NCBI GenBank assembly: GCA_013141505.1
Contig: JABFQX010000018.1
Location: 1-59,718, forward strand
Direction of reading: 5' to 3'
DNA length: 59,718 nucleotides
Origin: Methyloglobulus sp.
GTDB lineage: Bacteria; Pseudomonadota; Gammaproteobacteria; Methylococcales; Methylomonadaceae
This document shows positions 35,122 through 45,440 of this stretch, in pieces. Below the pieces are notes generated by a model. That model ran no database searches. It saw only the letters and a list, made by a program, of their open reading frames with translations, and was not told where the DNA came from. The translations under genes were made by a program, and so were the position numbers. Numbering within the stretch: the first letter of the stretch is position 1; each line of letters begins with the position of its first letter.

Positions 35122-36119
35122 TTAAGCAGGTTTTTTTAAGGCACTAAGTTTCAAATCAGAATATATTTTATCAACTCCAAACAGATACTGGGATATCCGT
35201 GTCCTATCAAATAAAAATGCGGACAACACACACCCTGACATTGTTATAACCACTACCGCCGTAGAATAGAGCAAGCCTGTTTGGTCGAGTTTTAAGAATA
35301 AGGTCGCAGATGGTTTCAGTGAAACGACAAACATCGCATGAACGACAAGCACAATCAGTGAATTTCGACCCAACCATGCAAACAGAGAAACGACTGGGCT
35401 TGATTCCATGGCTTGTCCTAGTCCTGCCAAAAAAGCCAACATGGCCAAGCACCAAGCGAACTGTATAAATGACAGTTTAAATATTTCTTCACCCGTAAAT
35501 ATCAAAATTATTACTATCAGTAAGCTGCCCGATTTGAGCGATGCTGGCAATACATTTCCAAACCGACGCAAAATGACTCCCAACAAGAAATACAGGGCAA
35601 CACGCTGCGAACATAAATGATAATGACATACCAGAGCCAATAAAGAAAACGAAAGGCTAAAAAACACAGTGTCATCCCATTTTGTCCGCGAAGTGAGTGC
35701 TTTTGCAAACATAAAGCAAAGCTGAATTAAAATTAGGGAATGGAGGAACCAATAGGCACCTCTTGGGTGAAGCAAGATGATTTGAATAAAATCGGGAATA
35801 GACCTTGGAGGGGCATTTGTTGTGGGTATGCCAATTTTTTGAATTAATACAAGGCAAATAAGATAGGCTGACAAAAATATCACATAGGGTAAAACAGCCG
35901 CCTGGATAATGTTTTTAATCCCTCAACTCCTGAATGTGCTGTGATGTTGAAGAAAAATCATCATCTTATCAAGAAGAAAGGTATATGGAATGTGTATATC
36001 AGACTAACAATCTGTTTTTGAAGGCTCGCAAGTGACCCGACATGGTTGATGTGACCGTAGACCATCAGTACAATCGCTACCCCCTTAAGCCAGCCGGGTG
36101 TTAGTTGCCTGGTTTTCAT
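35122..36119 (-). pseudogene. Acyltransferase family 3 membrane protein, frameshifted
   Basis: The minus strand starts at 36119 with MKTRQLTPGWLKGVAIVLMV and YGHINH, the conserved N-terminal His region of OafA/NolL-type O-acyltransferases, then breaks near 35970 (TTCTTGATAAGATGATG). A second shift occurs near the TTTT run at about 35890. The remainder (253 codons, 35883 to 35122) is the in-frame C-terminal part with about seven helices. Two indels are needed to join the parts, so it is a pseudogene unless these are sequencing errors. Intact, it would acetylate a surface sugar. Confidence 0.75.
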
Positions 36120-36250
36120 TGCATAATTTCAAAATAAAAGTCTAACTTAAACCTAACCGGGTACGTCCCGGAATGCTGACAAAATAAACCCGCGTTATAA
36201 TAGTGTCCCGAATAAGGGGCTATGTTGGTTTTAAATCCTATTGTTGTTCT

Positions 36251-37771
36251 TCAGAAAAAACCCAGTGGATTAATATCGTAACTGACCAGCATATTTTTGG
36301 TTTGTTGATAATGATCGAGCATCATCTTATGGTTTTCGCGACCCACGCCTGATTTTTTATAACCGCCGAATGCGGCATGGGCAGGGTAATGATGATAACA
36401 ATTTGTCCACACCCGACCGGCTTGAATACCGCGGCCCATGCGGTACGCGCGGTTCATGTCACGCGTCCAAAGCCCAGCCCCTAAACCAAATTGGCTGTCG
36501 TTAGCGATGGCTAGGGCTTCGGCTTCATCGGTAAATACAGTAACTGCGATCACAGGGCCGAAAATTTCCTCCTGAAAAATACGCATTTTATTGTTGCCCT
36601 TCATAATCGTTGGTTCAATATAATAGCCACCCGCCAAACCACTGCCTACGGCGGCAATAGCACCACCTGTTAACACATCAGCGCCTTCATTTCTGCCGAT
36701 TTCGATATAGCTTAAAATTTTATCAAATTGCTGCTTGGATGCTTGGGCACCGACCATGGTTCCGGTATCCAGCGGATTGCCACGTTTGATTTGTTTGGCG
36801 CGGGCGATGACCTTGGCGATAAATTCATCATAAATCGATTCTTGTATCAACAAGCGGGAAGGGCAGGTACAGACTTCGCCTTGATTAAAAAAAGCCAAAA
36901 CCGCACCTTCGATACATTTGCTGACAAAGGCATCTTCCTGATCCAAAACATCGGCAAAAAAGATATTGGGCGATTTACCGCCCAGCTCAACAGTTGAGGG
37001 AATAATGTTTTTCGCCGCACATTTTAAAATATGTGAACCTACTGGGGTGGAACCGGTAAAAGCGATTTTTGCGATACGCTTGCTGGTTGCCAATGCCTGA
37101 CCGGCTTCTGCGCCATAACCATTGACAATATTCACCACACCAGCCGGCAATAAATCCCCAATGATCTCCATCATCACCAAAATGGATGCAGGCGTTTGTT
37201 CGGCGGGTTTCATCACCACGCAATTACCTGCTGCTAAGGCGGGCGCTAACTTCCAGCAAGCCATCAATAATGGAAAATTCCACGGAATGATTTGCCCGAC
37301 CACACCGAGCGGCTCATGAAAATGATACGCTACGGTGTTTTCATCAATTTCCCCGATAGATCCTTCTTGGGCGCGGATACAACCGGCAAAATAACGGAAA
37401 TGATCGACTGCCAACGGCACATCGGCAGCGAGGGTTTCACGTATGGGCTTGCCATTGTCCCAGGTTTCAGCAATAGCCAGGATTTCAAGATTCGCTTCGA
37501 GTCGGTCGGCGATCTTCAACAAAATATTTGAACGGGCGGTGATTGACGTACTCCCCCAGGCCGCTTTTGCCGCATGGGCAGCATCCAGTGCCAATTCTAT
37601 GTCTTCGACAGAGGAACGGGGTATTTGGCAGAATATTTCGCCGTTTACAGGGCTTAAATTATCAAAATACTGGCCTTTAACCGGCGCGACCCAGTTGCCG
37701 CCAATAAAATTACCGTAACGCGTTTTAAACTGAATTTTGCTATCAGGTTGGTTGGGGGCGATATAAAGCAT
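36251..37771 (-). CDS. NAD-dependent aldehyde dehydrogenase, ExaC/AldB type
   Basis: 506 residues, the exact length of the ExaC group. Motifs: [28 protein letters not shown], the general-base Glu in [12 protein letters not shown], and the nucleophile in [10 protein letters not shown] (the CTC signature of AldB/ExaC). [10 protein letters not shown] and [14 protein letters not shown] complete the fold. It oxidises acetaldehyde or similar aldehydes to acids. A strong AGGAG ribosome-binding site. Single gene; a methanotroph might use it for ethanol, acetaldehyde or formaldehyde detoxification, but the substrate is inferred. Confidence 0.92.
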   Translation of the reverse strand: MLYIAPNQPDSKIQFKTRYGNFIGGNWVAPVKGQYFDNLSPVNGEIFCQIPRSSVEDIELALDAAHAAKAAWGSTSITARSNILLKIADRLEANLEILAIAETWDNGKPIRETLAADVPLAVDHFRYFAGCIRAQEGSIGEIDENTVAYHFHEPLGVVGQIIPWNFPLLMACWKLAPALAAGNCVVMKPAEQTPASILVMMEIIGDLLPAGVVNIVNGYGAEAGQALATSKRIAKIAFTGSTPVGSHILKCAAKNIIPSTVELGGKSPNIFFADVLDQEDAFVSKCIEGAVLAFFNQGEVCTCPSRLLIQESIYDEFIAKVIARAKQIKRGNPLDTGTMVGAQASKQQFDKILSYIEIGRNEGADVLTGGAIAAVGSGLAGGYYIEPTIMKGNNKMRIFQEEIFGPVIAVTVFTDEAEALAIANDSQFGLGAGLWTRDMNRAYRMGRGIQAGRVWTNCYHHYPAHAAFGGYKKSGVGRENHKMMLDHYQQTKNMLVSYDINPLGFF

Positions 37772-37893
37772 GTTTTCTCCTAACTGTGGGTGAGCTAAAA
37801 CAAAGGCAAGTCAAAGCAACCTGATGATTTTAGCAGTTTGCTACTGATTTGAGGGCAATCGGCGATTTTTTGTTGATGGTTTGGGCTGACAAT

Positions 37894-37938
37894 AAAAAAG
37901 TCTGAGACAAAGCCAATTGGTTTAGCTTTGTCTCAGAC
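37894..37938 (-). terminator. Terminator after tRNA-Arg
   Basis: On the minus strand GTCTGAGACAAAGC pairs perfectly with GCTTTGTCTCAGAC around an 11-nt loop and is followed by six T residues. It lies about 190 bases downstream of the tRNA gene. The rest of 37772-38126 has no gene. Confidence 0.85.
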
Positions 37939-38126
37939 GTTTGGAATAGTCGTTGAAGCTGGAAAAAATACAAACCTTTGTTACCCTGTGTGCTGAAGAT
38001 TCCAGCATTGAGGCTGAGGTGTCGCCAAGGGAAGAGGCTTAAATCTGTTTTACGTCTATGAGTAGGCATACACCTAAAGACAACTTAGAAACAACCGTAT
38101 TGACTATAAAGTTTGAAACAGCCTAA

Positions 38127-38203
38127 TGGCGCGCCCGAGAGGATTCGAACCTCTGACCTCAGCCTCCGGAGGGCTGCGCTCTATCCAGCTGAGCTACGGG
38201 CGC
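38127..38203 (-). tRNA. tRNA-Arg (anticodon CCG)
   Basis: A complete cloverleaf on the minus strand: acceptor GCGCCCG pairing with CGGGCGC, D arm GCTCAGCTGGATAGAGC, anticodon loop CTCCGGA in a CAGCC/GGCTG stem, T arm AGAGGTTCGAATCCTCT. CCA is encoded at the 3' end. It reads CGG codons. It lies downstream of rep on the same strand. Confidence 0.97.
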
Positions 38204-38250
38204 TTAATCTATGAAGCGTAGCCGGACATTTTAACTGATTGCCAAAGTAA

Positions 38251-40272
38251 TTACGATAACATTGTTTTCAGGCTTTGAAGATTGGCTTTGCCGCGCTCTT
38301 TAATGACATCTGCCGACAGTTGTTTTTTGTTGGCCCATTCCAGGTCGTCTTCGGGCAGTTCACCAAGAAATCGGCTGGGTTGGCATTCGATTATGTCGCC
38401 GTAGCGTTTACGATGCGTACAATAGCTGAAGGTTAGGGTTCGTTGGGCGCGGGTAATGCCGACATACGCGAGTCGCCGCTCTTCTTCGATAGCACTTGTG
38501 CCGTCCACTCCGTCAGCTTCTAAACTGTTTTGGTGCGGCAGGATGTTTTCCTCCATGCCGACGAGGAAAACGTGTTTAAATTCCAAGCCTTTGGCTGAAT
38601 GAAAGGTCATCAAACTGACTTGATCGCCGCTTTCCTCTTCTTGGTTGCGTTCCAGGATGTCCATGAGCATGATATTAGCAATAATTTCGGCCAGCGGTTT
38701 TGGTGCTGTGTTGTCTTTTTCCGCGATACGTTTTAACCAGTTGATTAAATCGTGGACATTCCTCATCTTACGTTCTGCGGATTCGGATGTTTTGCTGTTT
38801 TCACGCAGCCAGTGTTGATAACCGATGCTGTCGATCATTTGTTCAATAACGACAAAGGTATTTTCTTTTTCCACGCGCATGGCGGTTTCGTTGAGCCAAG
38901 CGCAAAACTTATCCAATCGGGCGCATGATTTACTCGATACTGTTTGGCTTAAGCCCAGTTCGGTACTGGCTGTAAATAAGCTGAGTTGCCGTTGATTGGC
39001 GTAAGCAGCAAGTTTTTCTAAGGTTGTAGGGCCTAATTCCCGCCTGGGCGTGTTGATTATCCGTATAAAAGCGGCATCGTCATTCGGGTTTACCAGTAAG
39101 CGCAAATAAGCAAGGATGTCCTTAATTTCTGAATAAGCAAAAAACGAGGTGCTGCCGCTGATAAAGTAGGGGATGTTGTTTTCTCTTAAACTTCGTTCAA
39201 ACAACCGCGATTGATGGTTGCCACGGTAGAGGATGGCGTAATCTTGGTAGCTGCCGCCGGTTTTGAATTTATGGTGGATCAATTCGGCAATAATTTGCTG
39301 GGCTTCGGTCAACTCATCTTTATGGCTGAGCACCCGAAGCGGATCGCCATAACCCAATTCGCTCCACAGTTTTTTTTCATAAGCATGTGGGTTTTTTGCG
39401 ATCAGTTGATTGGCGGCTTTCAGGATGCGACCGGTCGAACGGTAATTCTGTTCCAGCTTAATCACTTGCAGACGCGGGAAGTCTTTTTGTAGCTGACTGA
39501 GATTTTCCGGCTGTGCGCCGCGCCAGGCATAAATGGACTGATCATCATCGCCCACAACAGTAAACTTGCCCAGTTTCCCCGTGATTAGTTTGACCAACTG
39601 ATATTGGGTGAGATTAGTGTCCTGATATTCGTCGACTAATAAATAACGCAGGGTGTTTTGCCATTTTTCCAATATGTTTGGATGTTGTTCAAACAGCAAT
39701 ACCGGCAATAGGATCAGGTCATCAAAATCCACGGCATTGTAGGCTTTCAAACTACTGATGTAGTTGGCGTACAGCAGGCTGATAGTGTGTTGCTCGGTAT
39801 TTATGGTGGATTCGGCCTGATGGGGCGTGATGAAGGCATTTTTCCATTGGCCGATCTGCCAAGCATAATGTTCCACCTTATCACTATCGTAATCGAGCTT
39901 GGAATGGCTGATTAAATTTTTCAGCAGACTCAGTTTGTCTTGCTCGTCATAGAGCGTCAAGCCCGCTTTATAATCCAGAACTTTGTGTTCCTTGCGTAAT
40001 ATCTCAAGGCCCAGGGCATGGAATGTCGATATCCGCAAGCCACGGCTTTGTTGTTTGTCGAGCAATTTGCCAACTCGGCTGAGCATTTCCCGTGCGGCTT
40101 TGTTGGTGAACGTCACGGCGACAATATGCTTGGCAGGCAGTCCTTGCCTAACAAGATAAGCAATTTTTTCAGTGATGACCCGTGTTTTGCCGCTACCGGC
40201 TCCTGCCAGTACCAGTAATGGGCTATCGACCAAGTTAATGGCGGCTTGTTGTTCGGGGTTTAATTTGCTCAT
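38251..40272 (-). CDS. rep: ATP-dependent DNA helicase Rep
   Basis: 673 residues, the same length as E. coli Rep. Superfamily 1 motifs in order: LAGAGSGKT (I), AVTFTNKAAREM (Ia), LLVDEYQDTN (II), VVGDDDQSIYAWRGA (III), LEQNYRS (IV), VSLMTFHSAKGLEF (V) and EERRLAYVGITRAQ (VI). Rep removes proteins ahead of the replication fork. Likely co-directional with tRNA-Arg. The start MSKLNPEQQAAIN is standard. Confidence 0.96.
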   Translation of the reverse strand: MSKLNPEQQAAINLVDSPLLVLAGAGSGKTRVITEKIAYLVRQGLPAKHIVAVTFTNKAAREMLSRVGKLLDKQQSRGLRISTFHALGLEILRKEHKVLDYKAGLTLYDEQDKLSLLKNLISHSKLDYDSDKVEHYAWQIGQWKNAFITPHQAESTINTEQHTISLLYANYISSLKAYNAVDFDDLILLPVLLFEQHPNILEKWQNTLRYLLVDEYQDTNLTQYQLVKLITGKLGKFTVVGDDDQSIYAWRGAQPENLSQLQKDFPRLQVIKLEQNYRSTGRILKAANQLIAKNPHAYEKKLWSELGYGDPLRVLSHKDELTEAQQIIAELIHHKFKTGGSYQDYAILYRGNHQSRLFERSLRENNIPYFISGSTSFFAYSEIKDILAYLRLLVNPNDDAAFIRIINTPRRELGPTTLEKLAAYANQRQLSLFTASTELGLSQTVSSKSCARLDKFCAWLNETAMRVEKENTFVVIEQMIDSIGYQHWLRENSKTSESAERKMRNVHDLINWLKRIAEKDNTAPKPLAEIIANIMLMDILERNQEEESGDQVSLMTFHSAKGLEFKHVFLVGMEENILPHQNSLEADGVDGTSAIEEERRLAYVGITRAQRTLTFSYCTHRKRYGDIIECQPSRFLGELPEDDLEWANKKQLSADVIKERGKANLQSLKTMLS

Positions 40273-40458
40273 TAATTACGCGGTTTTCGGTTGTGGGTAG
40301 GAAAACCTGAGTTGGCGTGAATGTGTTTTTGGGCGAGGGCTTACTGTAGGTTACAATGGCAAGCGTAGGCTATATTCGTTTGGCACCTAAGCTGACTGCT
40401 ATCGTACCATATTACTAATCCAATCCTGATAATGTATAAAACCAAAAGAGGAAGCTCC

Positions 40459-40857
40459 ATGAAAAAAAGTTTATTTTTCTTCGCCTTATTAATGTCCGGT
40501 AGCGTACTCGCAACCACCGACCATTATGTGCTTCGTGAAGGTAAACACGTCCATCATTTAAAAATTACCCAGATCAATGATGAATATACGGTTTACTCTG
40601 ATGTTGATTTTGAGCCTAACGCCGATGAAAAAGGCAGCAAAGCCTGCTCTGCCGATATTACCGGAGAAGCCAAAGGTGCTGGCGAAAACAAAATTACCTT
40701 GAAAAAGCATTCGGAGGAAGATGCCACCTATTGTGTGCTGGACATCCAACTAAGCGCTACCGGCGCAAAAATTGACCAGTCTGAAAACTGTGCCAATTTT
40801 GCTACCGGTATATGCCATTTCGATAGCGATGGTAAAGAATTGATAAAAGTTAAATAG
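40459..40857 (+). CDS. Small exported protein of unknown function
   Basis: 132 residues from the ATG preceded by AGAGGAAG; the frame extends 27 bases further but without a ribosome-binding site. Signal peptide MKKSLFFFALLMSGSVLA. The mature region has a repeated strand pattern and four cysteines (in KACSADI, TYCVLDI, ENCANF and GICHF), likely two disulfides in the periplasm. No family recognised. Convergent with comM through a shared hairpin. Confidence 0.72.
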   Translation: MKKSLFFFALLMSGSVLATTDHYVLREGKHVHHLKITQINDEYTVYSDVDFEPNADEKGSKACSADITGEAKGAGENKITLKKHSEEDATYCVLDIQLSATGAKIDQSENCANFATGICHFDSDGKELIKVK

Positions 40858-40867
40858 ACGATTTTTA

Positions 40868-40904
40868 AAAGCTGGACAGGTATTACGAACGTCTGTCCAG
40901 CTTT
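40868..40904. terminator. Bidirectional terminator between convergent genes
   Basis: AAAGCTGGACAG pairs perfectly with CTGTCCAGCTTT around a 13-nt loop. T-rich stretches on both sides suit both directions. It overlaps the last codons of comM. Confidence 0.75.
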
Positions 40905-42391
40905 CTATAGCTAATTGCCTCACTTAAGTGATTGACTTCTATGTCTTTTGATTCAGCAAGATCGGCAATCGTCCGCGCCAGTTTCAATATGCGGTGATAA
41001 GCACGGTGCGACAAGCCAAATTTATCCATCGCCTGTTCCAATAGCTGATGACCTTGTTCCGATAACAAACAAAGCTGTTTAACTTCTTTCGCCGTCAATG
41101 CGGAATTGGCTTTACCACTACGTTCAATTGCACGATTACGGGCAGCCACCACTCGGGTTCTGATGTTGGCACTGGTTTCTTCTCCTTGCGGCGAACCTTT
41201 CCTCAGCACTTCATGGGAAATTCTAGGCACATCCAGGTGCATGTCGATACGATCCAGCAATGGCCCTGACACTCTGGCACGATAACGCATGACTTGTTCG
41301 GATGTGCAATGACATCGACCGGACGCATCACCGAGATAACCGCAAGGGCAGGGGTTCATTGCAGCAACCAGTTGGAATCGCGCCGGAAAATCAACTTGTC
41401 GGGCGGCGCGGGAAATCGTGATATGTCCGGTTTCCAGCGGTTCACGCAATACTTCCAGAACTTTGCGGTCGAACTCCGGCAACTCATCCAAAAACAGGGT
41501 GCCGTTGTGGGCCAGCGATATTTCACCGGGCTTCGGATTACTGCCTCCACCCACCAACGCAGGCGCGGATGCAGTATGATGCGGCGCGCGATAGGGTGGT
41601 TTTAACCAGTTTGCTACGTTAAGACCTTGATCGCTGATGGAAGCAATAGCAGCCGTTTCCTGTGCTTGCCGTTCGGTCAATTGTGGCAATATCGTGGGCA
41701 AACGTGCCGCCAGCATAGATTTACCGGTACCCGGTGGCCCAAGCATCAATAAATTGTGAGCGCCGGCAGCGGCAATTTCAAACGCCCGTTTTACGTGATA
41801 TTGGCCGTGCACATCGGCAAAATCAAGCTCAATGTCTGATCTGGGTTGCACTGCTTCGGAATATGCATACTGAATTAGCTGCCGTTCGGCGAGATGGGCG
41901 CATATTTCCAATAGATGTACTGAAGGGATCAGCTCAATGTCTTTAACCAATGCCGCTTCTGCGACGTTATCTTTTGGCAAAATCAGTTTTCTATGGTTTT
42001 TTCTGACTTCTATGGCAATGGGCAAAACGCCGTTAATCGGGCGTAATTCTCCGCCTAAAGACAACTCGCCAATACATTCGTATTGGTCTAATTGCGAGGT
42101 AGGAATTTGCCCGGATGCCGCCAAAATGCCTAAGGCAATCGCTAAATCGAAACGTCCGCCTTCCTTGGGCAAGTCGGCCGGTGCAAGGTTAACGGTGATA
42201 CGTTGGGCGGGGAACTCAAAGCGGGAGTTTAAAATGGCACCACGAACGCGGTCTTTGCTTTCTTTGACGGCGGTTTCTGGTAAGCCGACGATGTTCATCG
42301 AAGGCAAACCATTAGCGACATGCACTTCGACAGTCACCAACGGCGCTTCAATGCCAGAACGCCCCCGACTGTAGATGACGGCTAATGCCAT
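40883..42391 (-). CDS. comM: ComM/YifB family Mg-chelatase-like AAA+ ATPase
   Basis: 502 residues. The N-terminal Lon-like ChlI domain (VEVHVANGLPSMNIVGLPETAVKES) precedes an AAA+ core with Walker A GPPGTGKSMLA, Walker B GTLFLDELPEF and a C-terminal lid. ComM is a branch-migration helicase that extends heteroduplex during natural transformation. Downstream of ubiK, the usual gammaproteobacterial neighbour. Confidence 0.95.
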   Translation of the reverse strand: MALAVIYSRGRSGIEAPLVTVEVHVANGLPSMNIVGLPETAVKESKDRVRGAILNSRFEFPAQRITVNLAPADLPKEGGRFDLAIALGILAASGQIPTSQLDQYECIGELSLGGELRPINGVLPIAIEVRKNHRKLILPKDNVAEAALVKDIELIPSVHLLEICAHLAERQLIQYAYSEAVQPRSDIELDFADVHGQYHVKRAFEIAAAGAHNLLMLGPPGTGKSMLAARLPTILPQLTERQAQETAAIASISDQGLNVANWLKPPYRAPHHTASAPALVGGGSNPKPGEISLAHNGTLFLDELPEFDRKVLEVLREPLETGHITISRAARQVDFPARFQLVAAMNPCPCGYLGDASGRCHCTSEQVMRYRARVSGPLLDRIDMHLDVPRISHEVLRKGSPQGEETSANIRTRVVAARNRAIERSGKANSALTAKEVKQLCLLSEQGHQLLEQAMDKFGLSHRAYHRILKLARTIADLAESKDIEVNHLSEAISYRKLDRRS

Positions 42392-42499
42392 GCGCTACCC
42401 TTAGCCATCAGTCGAGGTAAGCCCGACCAGCAAGGGCTTTCGGCAACCATAGTGCCATAAAAACAATAAGTTCTATTCAGTTTTAAAGCCAAAAAAAAA

Positions 42500-42799
42500 C
42501 TATTTGGCTTTGGCCTTACTTTGTTTTGGTTTCTCGGTTATGGGGTCTTCTTTAACTGACAATTGTTGTTCAATTTCTTGGAGACGTTGTTCCAAGGCTT
42601 CCAGCTTATGCCGGGTTTTAGCCAACACTGCTTTTTGTACCTCAAACTCCTCGCGGCTTACTAAATCAAGGCGCGACAAGGCACTCTGCAAGATGGCATG
42701 AAAATTCTTTTCCGCATCTTCTTTAAAGTGATTGAAGCTGGGTGGAATAACATTGGCTAAACGGTTAGCGATGTCGTCGATGGATTTGCTGTCAAACAT
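42500..42799 (-). CDS. ubiK: Ubiquinone biosynthesis accessory factor UbiK
   Basis: 99 residues. The BMFP domain has an amphipathic N-terminal helix (MFDSKSIDDIANRLANVIP) and a C-terminal coiled coil (AKTRHKLEALEQRLQEIEQQL), followed by a Lys-rich tail. UbiK assists ubiquinone synthesis with UbiJ under aerobic conditions. GAGG ribosome-binding site. Same strand as comM with a 108-base gap. Confidence 0.9.
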   Translation of the reverse strand: MFDSKSIDDIANRLANVIPPSFNHFKEDAEKNFHAILQSALSRLDLVSREEFEVQKAVLAKTRHKLEALEQRLQEIEQQLSVKEDPITEKPKQSKAKAK

Positions 42800-42979
42800 A
42801 AAAAAACCTCACATTATAAAAATAAAATAAACAATAGCTTATAAATCATACATTCACAACCCCAAGCCCCTGATACTCTATAAATGGCTGAAAACCTTTG
42901 TCGGAAAACAGAAATAGATGGCTATTTTGGATGCAGAATATAGCTGTTTAGTCCCTCATTCATATAAGGAGACCAACTT

Positions 42980-43135
42980 ATGGCAAGTATGCTGCATGGC
43001 AATGCCAAAACCACGCCCCTCGAATCCGCCAATAAATACAAGACGCTGACGAGAGCCTCGCAACGGGCAGTACGTTATTCGCTCAACGAGAAGACGGTGC
43101 TGAAGTGGAAACACACCGAGGGTGTCCACAAATAG
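42980..43135 (+). pseudogene. Transposase N-terminal fragment (IS481-like)
   Basis: 51 codons, MASMLHGNAKTT...RYSLNEKTVLKWKH, with a good AAGGAG ribosome-binding site. The MxxxLHGxAxTT start and the NxKTVxKWK helix-turn-helix are typical of one IS481-type transposase group (homologues start MGQVLHGSATTT). It stops after the first domain; no catalytic region follows. The rest of 42800-43254 has no gene. Confidence 0.6.
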
Positions 43136-43254
43136 AGTACATATTTCTGGTCTATACTGAAGTTTTGTTTAGAACTTGCTCGTGACTAAGAATGACACCC
43201 CAAAAAAGCAATGTATCAGTAGTTTCATAAGTTGCCGCAGGTAAGACGCATACA

Positions 43255-43410
43255 TTATAAATTCGGCGAAGTAGATGCCCCCCTTCGGCTCCGCTCAGGG
43301 TACGTTACCGTGGAACTCCCTGAACGGACTTGTACCCAATGGGCATAAATGCTGAGCGGAGTCGAAGTAGTCGAAGGGACATTAAACGTCACAAGGCGCC
43401 GGATCAATAA
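43255..43410. mobile_element. Family A MITE-like element, diverged copy
   Basis: Left TTATAAATTCGGCGAAG and right AAGGCGCCGGATCAATAA are inverted ends; CCCTTCGGCTCCGCTCAGGG and GAGTCGAAGTAGTCGAAGGG lie inside. About 156 bp. It sits between the transposase fragment and the histidine kinase leader. Confidence 0.65.
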
Positions 43411-43465
43411 TGTTTCCTGAAGCAGGAAAAGACGCAAGTACTTATGAGTCTATTAATAATTGATA

Positions 43466-43591
43466 GTGAACTTCATTTTGTCTGATGTTACAGCATTACA
43501 GTTGACTGGGTTAGCGGAGGAAGATCTTGACTCAATTAAACTGGAGGCAAGAAAAAATATGACCGAAATATTAAAACTATTTTTTACCTAA
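43466..43591 (+). CDS. Possible 41-residue small ORF upstream of the histidine kinase
   Basis: GTG start, MNFILSDVTALQLTGLAEEDLDSIKL..., ending 21 bases before the kinase ATG. The residue composition looks protein-like, but there is no ribosome-binding site. It could be the C-terminal relic of a longer gene or a leader peptide. Confidence 0.25.
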   Translation: MNFILSDVTALQLTGLAEEDLDSIKLEARKNMTEILKLFFT

Positions 43592-43612
43592 ATTTGGGCA
43601 CGCGATAGATTT

Positions 43613-45439
43613 ATGAAAAAAATAACCGAAGAACGTTTTGGTCTTGTGATGATTGTTGCGGCTTTGCTCGTAATTATCTTGATCGCTGGCCAGTTTCTGG
43701 TCCATCGCCAAAAAATCAGGGACAAAGCGGTTAGGGTTGAAGGCAGAAATGTCGTTAATCTGTTAACTAATCTATCTTATGAGCAACTGGTTCCTGTTCA
43801 AAGACAAAATAGCATTCTCGATTTATTGAATAACCGACAAATCGATTCGGATTTTGCCTATGCCGCTGTAGTAGGCACGTCAGGACAACCTCTTGCAGTG
43901 AGTGTATCAGGTGCTTCAATGATACCGCCTGCTGATTTGAAGAATGAGAAAACCCTCTGGGCGACGGAGCACGAATTCCAAATTCAACCCGATCAACGCA
44001 CAGTACTTGAGTTTAGGGCGCCAATTCTTAGTCAAGGTGAACTTGCAGGCTATATTAGAGTGGGATATTTCAAACCAAGCCTAGAATTGCAGGAGTTACC
44101 ATTTATTGCCCAGCTTGCCTTGCCGATATTTTTACTCGTTCCCTTAACTTACATCTTACTTAGACGTGAACTCAAACCCATTAAGGAAGCTAATAAAGAA
44201 ATCAACAAAGTGATGCAACGGCAGCACATCACTAAGGCGGTAGATTCATCCGATAATTTTCAGGATTTTATGCAGAATTTCAAAATTTTTGTGTCTGAGA
44301 TTGATAGGCGTTTTAGTGAGATTGACAACAAAAATCTTAAAACCAAAGCGACTACACTAGCGCTTACTTATAATCACCAACGCATAGAGTCGGCTTTACA
44401 GTCCCTGCCTGATGCAGTGTTAGTGATGGATGAAACGGGCAAGGCGACTTTTGCAAACTCCAAATTATTGAGACTAATTGGTCGCTCACTGAACGCTATT
44501 CTCGGCGCTAAACCAGAAGAATGGTGTGATGACGAACAAGTCAGCAAACTGTTGGCCAAATATTACAACAACCAAAGCCGTTTACGTCGTTGGGATTCGG
44601 TCGATTTCAAACCACCCCAAAACCCCGAAACATTGCTTTCGGTCAGTGCCTATCCCTTGTTTACGCCTAAAGATACCGAAACCATCTTCGGTACGTTGGT
44701 GGTTTTTCATGATAAAACACAAGAAATACTGGCGAAATCAGCACGGGATCAGTTTATTGGCAGTGTCGCACATGAATTGAAATCACCGCTGAATGTGATT
44801 CATATGTCTGCCGAAGCCTTGCTGGATGAAAACAACATCTCAAATGATGAGCGTATCAACACTGTCAATATCATTAATGACGAAGTTGAACGTTTAAGTT
44901 CGCTCATCACTAACTTGCTAAACATTACCATGATTGAAGCGGGCAATATGGCGCTCGATTATCAGCGGGTTAAAATTTTTGACTTTCTACAAGATACCCT
45001 GGCTAGCGTTGCGCGTGGCGGCAGCGTTGATGAAACTCATTTTGATGTCCAGTTATCCAATAACCTGTCGACCATCGAAATCGATAAAAACCTTTTTAGA
45101 ATAGCTCTCAATAACTTACTGACCAATGCCATTAAATATAACAAACCGAACGGAAAAGTCACTTTATTGGCCGATGAAACCGACGATCTGCTGACCATCA
45201 AAATCAGCGATACCGGTATTGGTATAGACGATCACGACCAAAAATACATTTTTGAAAAGTTCTACCGTTCGGAGAATGATAATGTCCGGCAAAAACAAGG
45301 GAATGGACTGGGGCTGGCACTGGTGAAAGAAATTATTGAATTACATGGGGGCAAAATATCGCTACAAAGCGCACTTGGAGAAGGCAGCACTTTTACGATT
45401 ACCCTCAAAAAAACATCGTCCTTACTCAAGGCCAGTTAA
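43613..45439 (+). CDS. Membrane sensor histidine kinase with PAS domain
   Basis: 608 residues. TM1 about residues 11-29, a periplasmic sensory segment of about 130 residues, TM2 about 165-182 (IAQLALPIFLLVPLTYILL), a long linker with a coiled coil, a PAS domain (about 260-375), HisKA with the phosphoacceptor in VAHELKSPLN (H about 387), and HATPase_c with NALTNAIKYN-like N box (NNLLTNAIKYN), DTGIGI and GNGLGL boxes. The response regulator follows after 1 base. The input signal is unknown. Confidence 0.92.
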   Translation: MKKITEERFGLVMIVAALLVIILIAGQFLVHRQKIRDKAVRVEGRNVVNLLTNLSYEQLVPVQRQNSILDLLNNRQIDSDFAYAAVVGTSGQPLAVSVSGASMIPPADLKNEKTLWATEHEFQIQPDQRTVLEFRAPILSQGELAGYIRVGYFKPSLELQELPFIAQLALPIFLLVPLTYILLRRELKPIKEANKEINKVMQRQHITKAVDSSDNFQDFMQNFKIFVSEIDRRFSEIDNKNLKTKATTLALTYNHQRIESALQSLPDAVLVMDETGKATFANSKLLRLIGRSLNAILGAKPEEWCDDEQVSKLLAKYYNNQSRLRRWDSVDFKPPQNPETLLSVSAYPLFTPKDTETIFGTLVVFHDKTQEILAKSARDQFIGSVAHELKSPLNVIHMSAEALLDENNISNDERINTVNIINDEVERLSSLITNLLNITMIEAGNMALDYQRVKIFDFLQDTLASVARGGSVDETHFDVQLSNNLSTIEIDKNLFRIALNNLLTNAIKYNKPNGKVTLLADETDDLLTIKISDTGIGIDDHDQKYIFEKFYRSENDNVRQKQGNGLGLALVKEIIELHGGKISLQSALGEGSTFTITLKKTSSLLKAS

Positions 45440-45440
45440 C

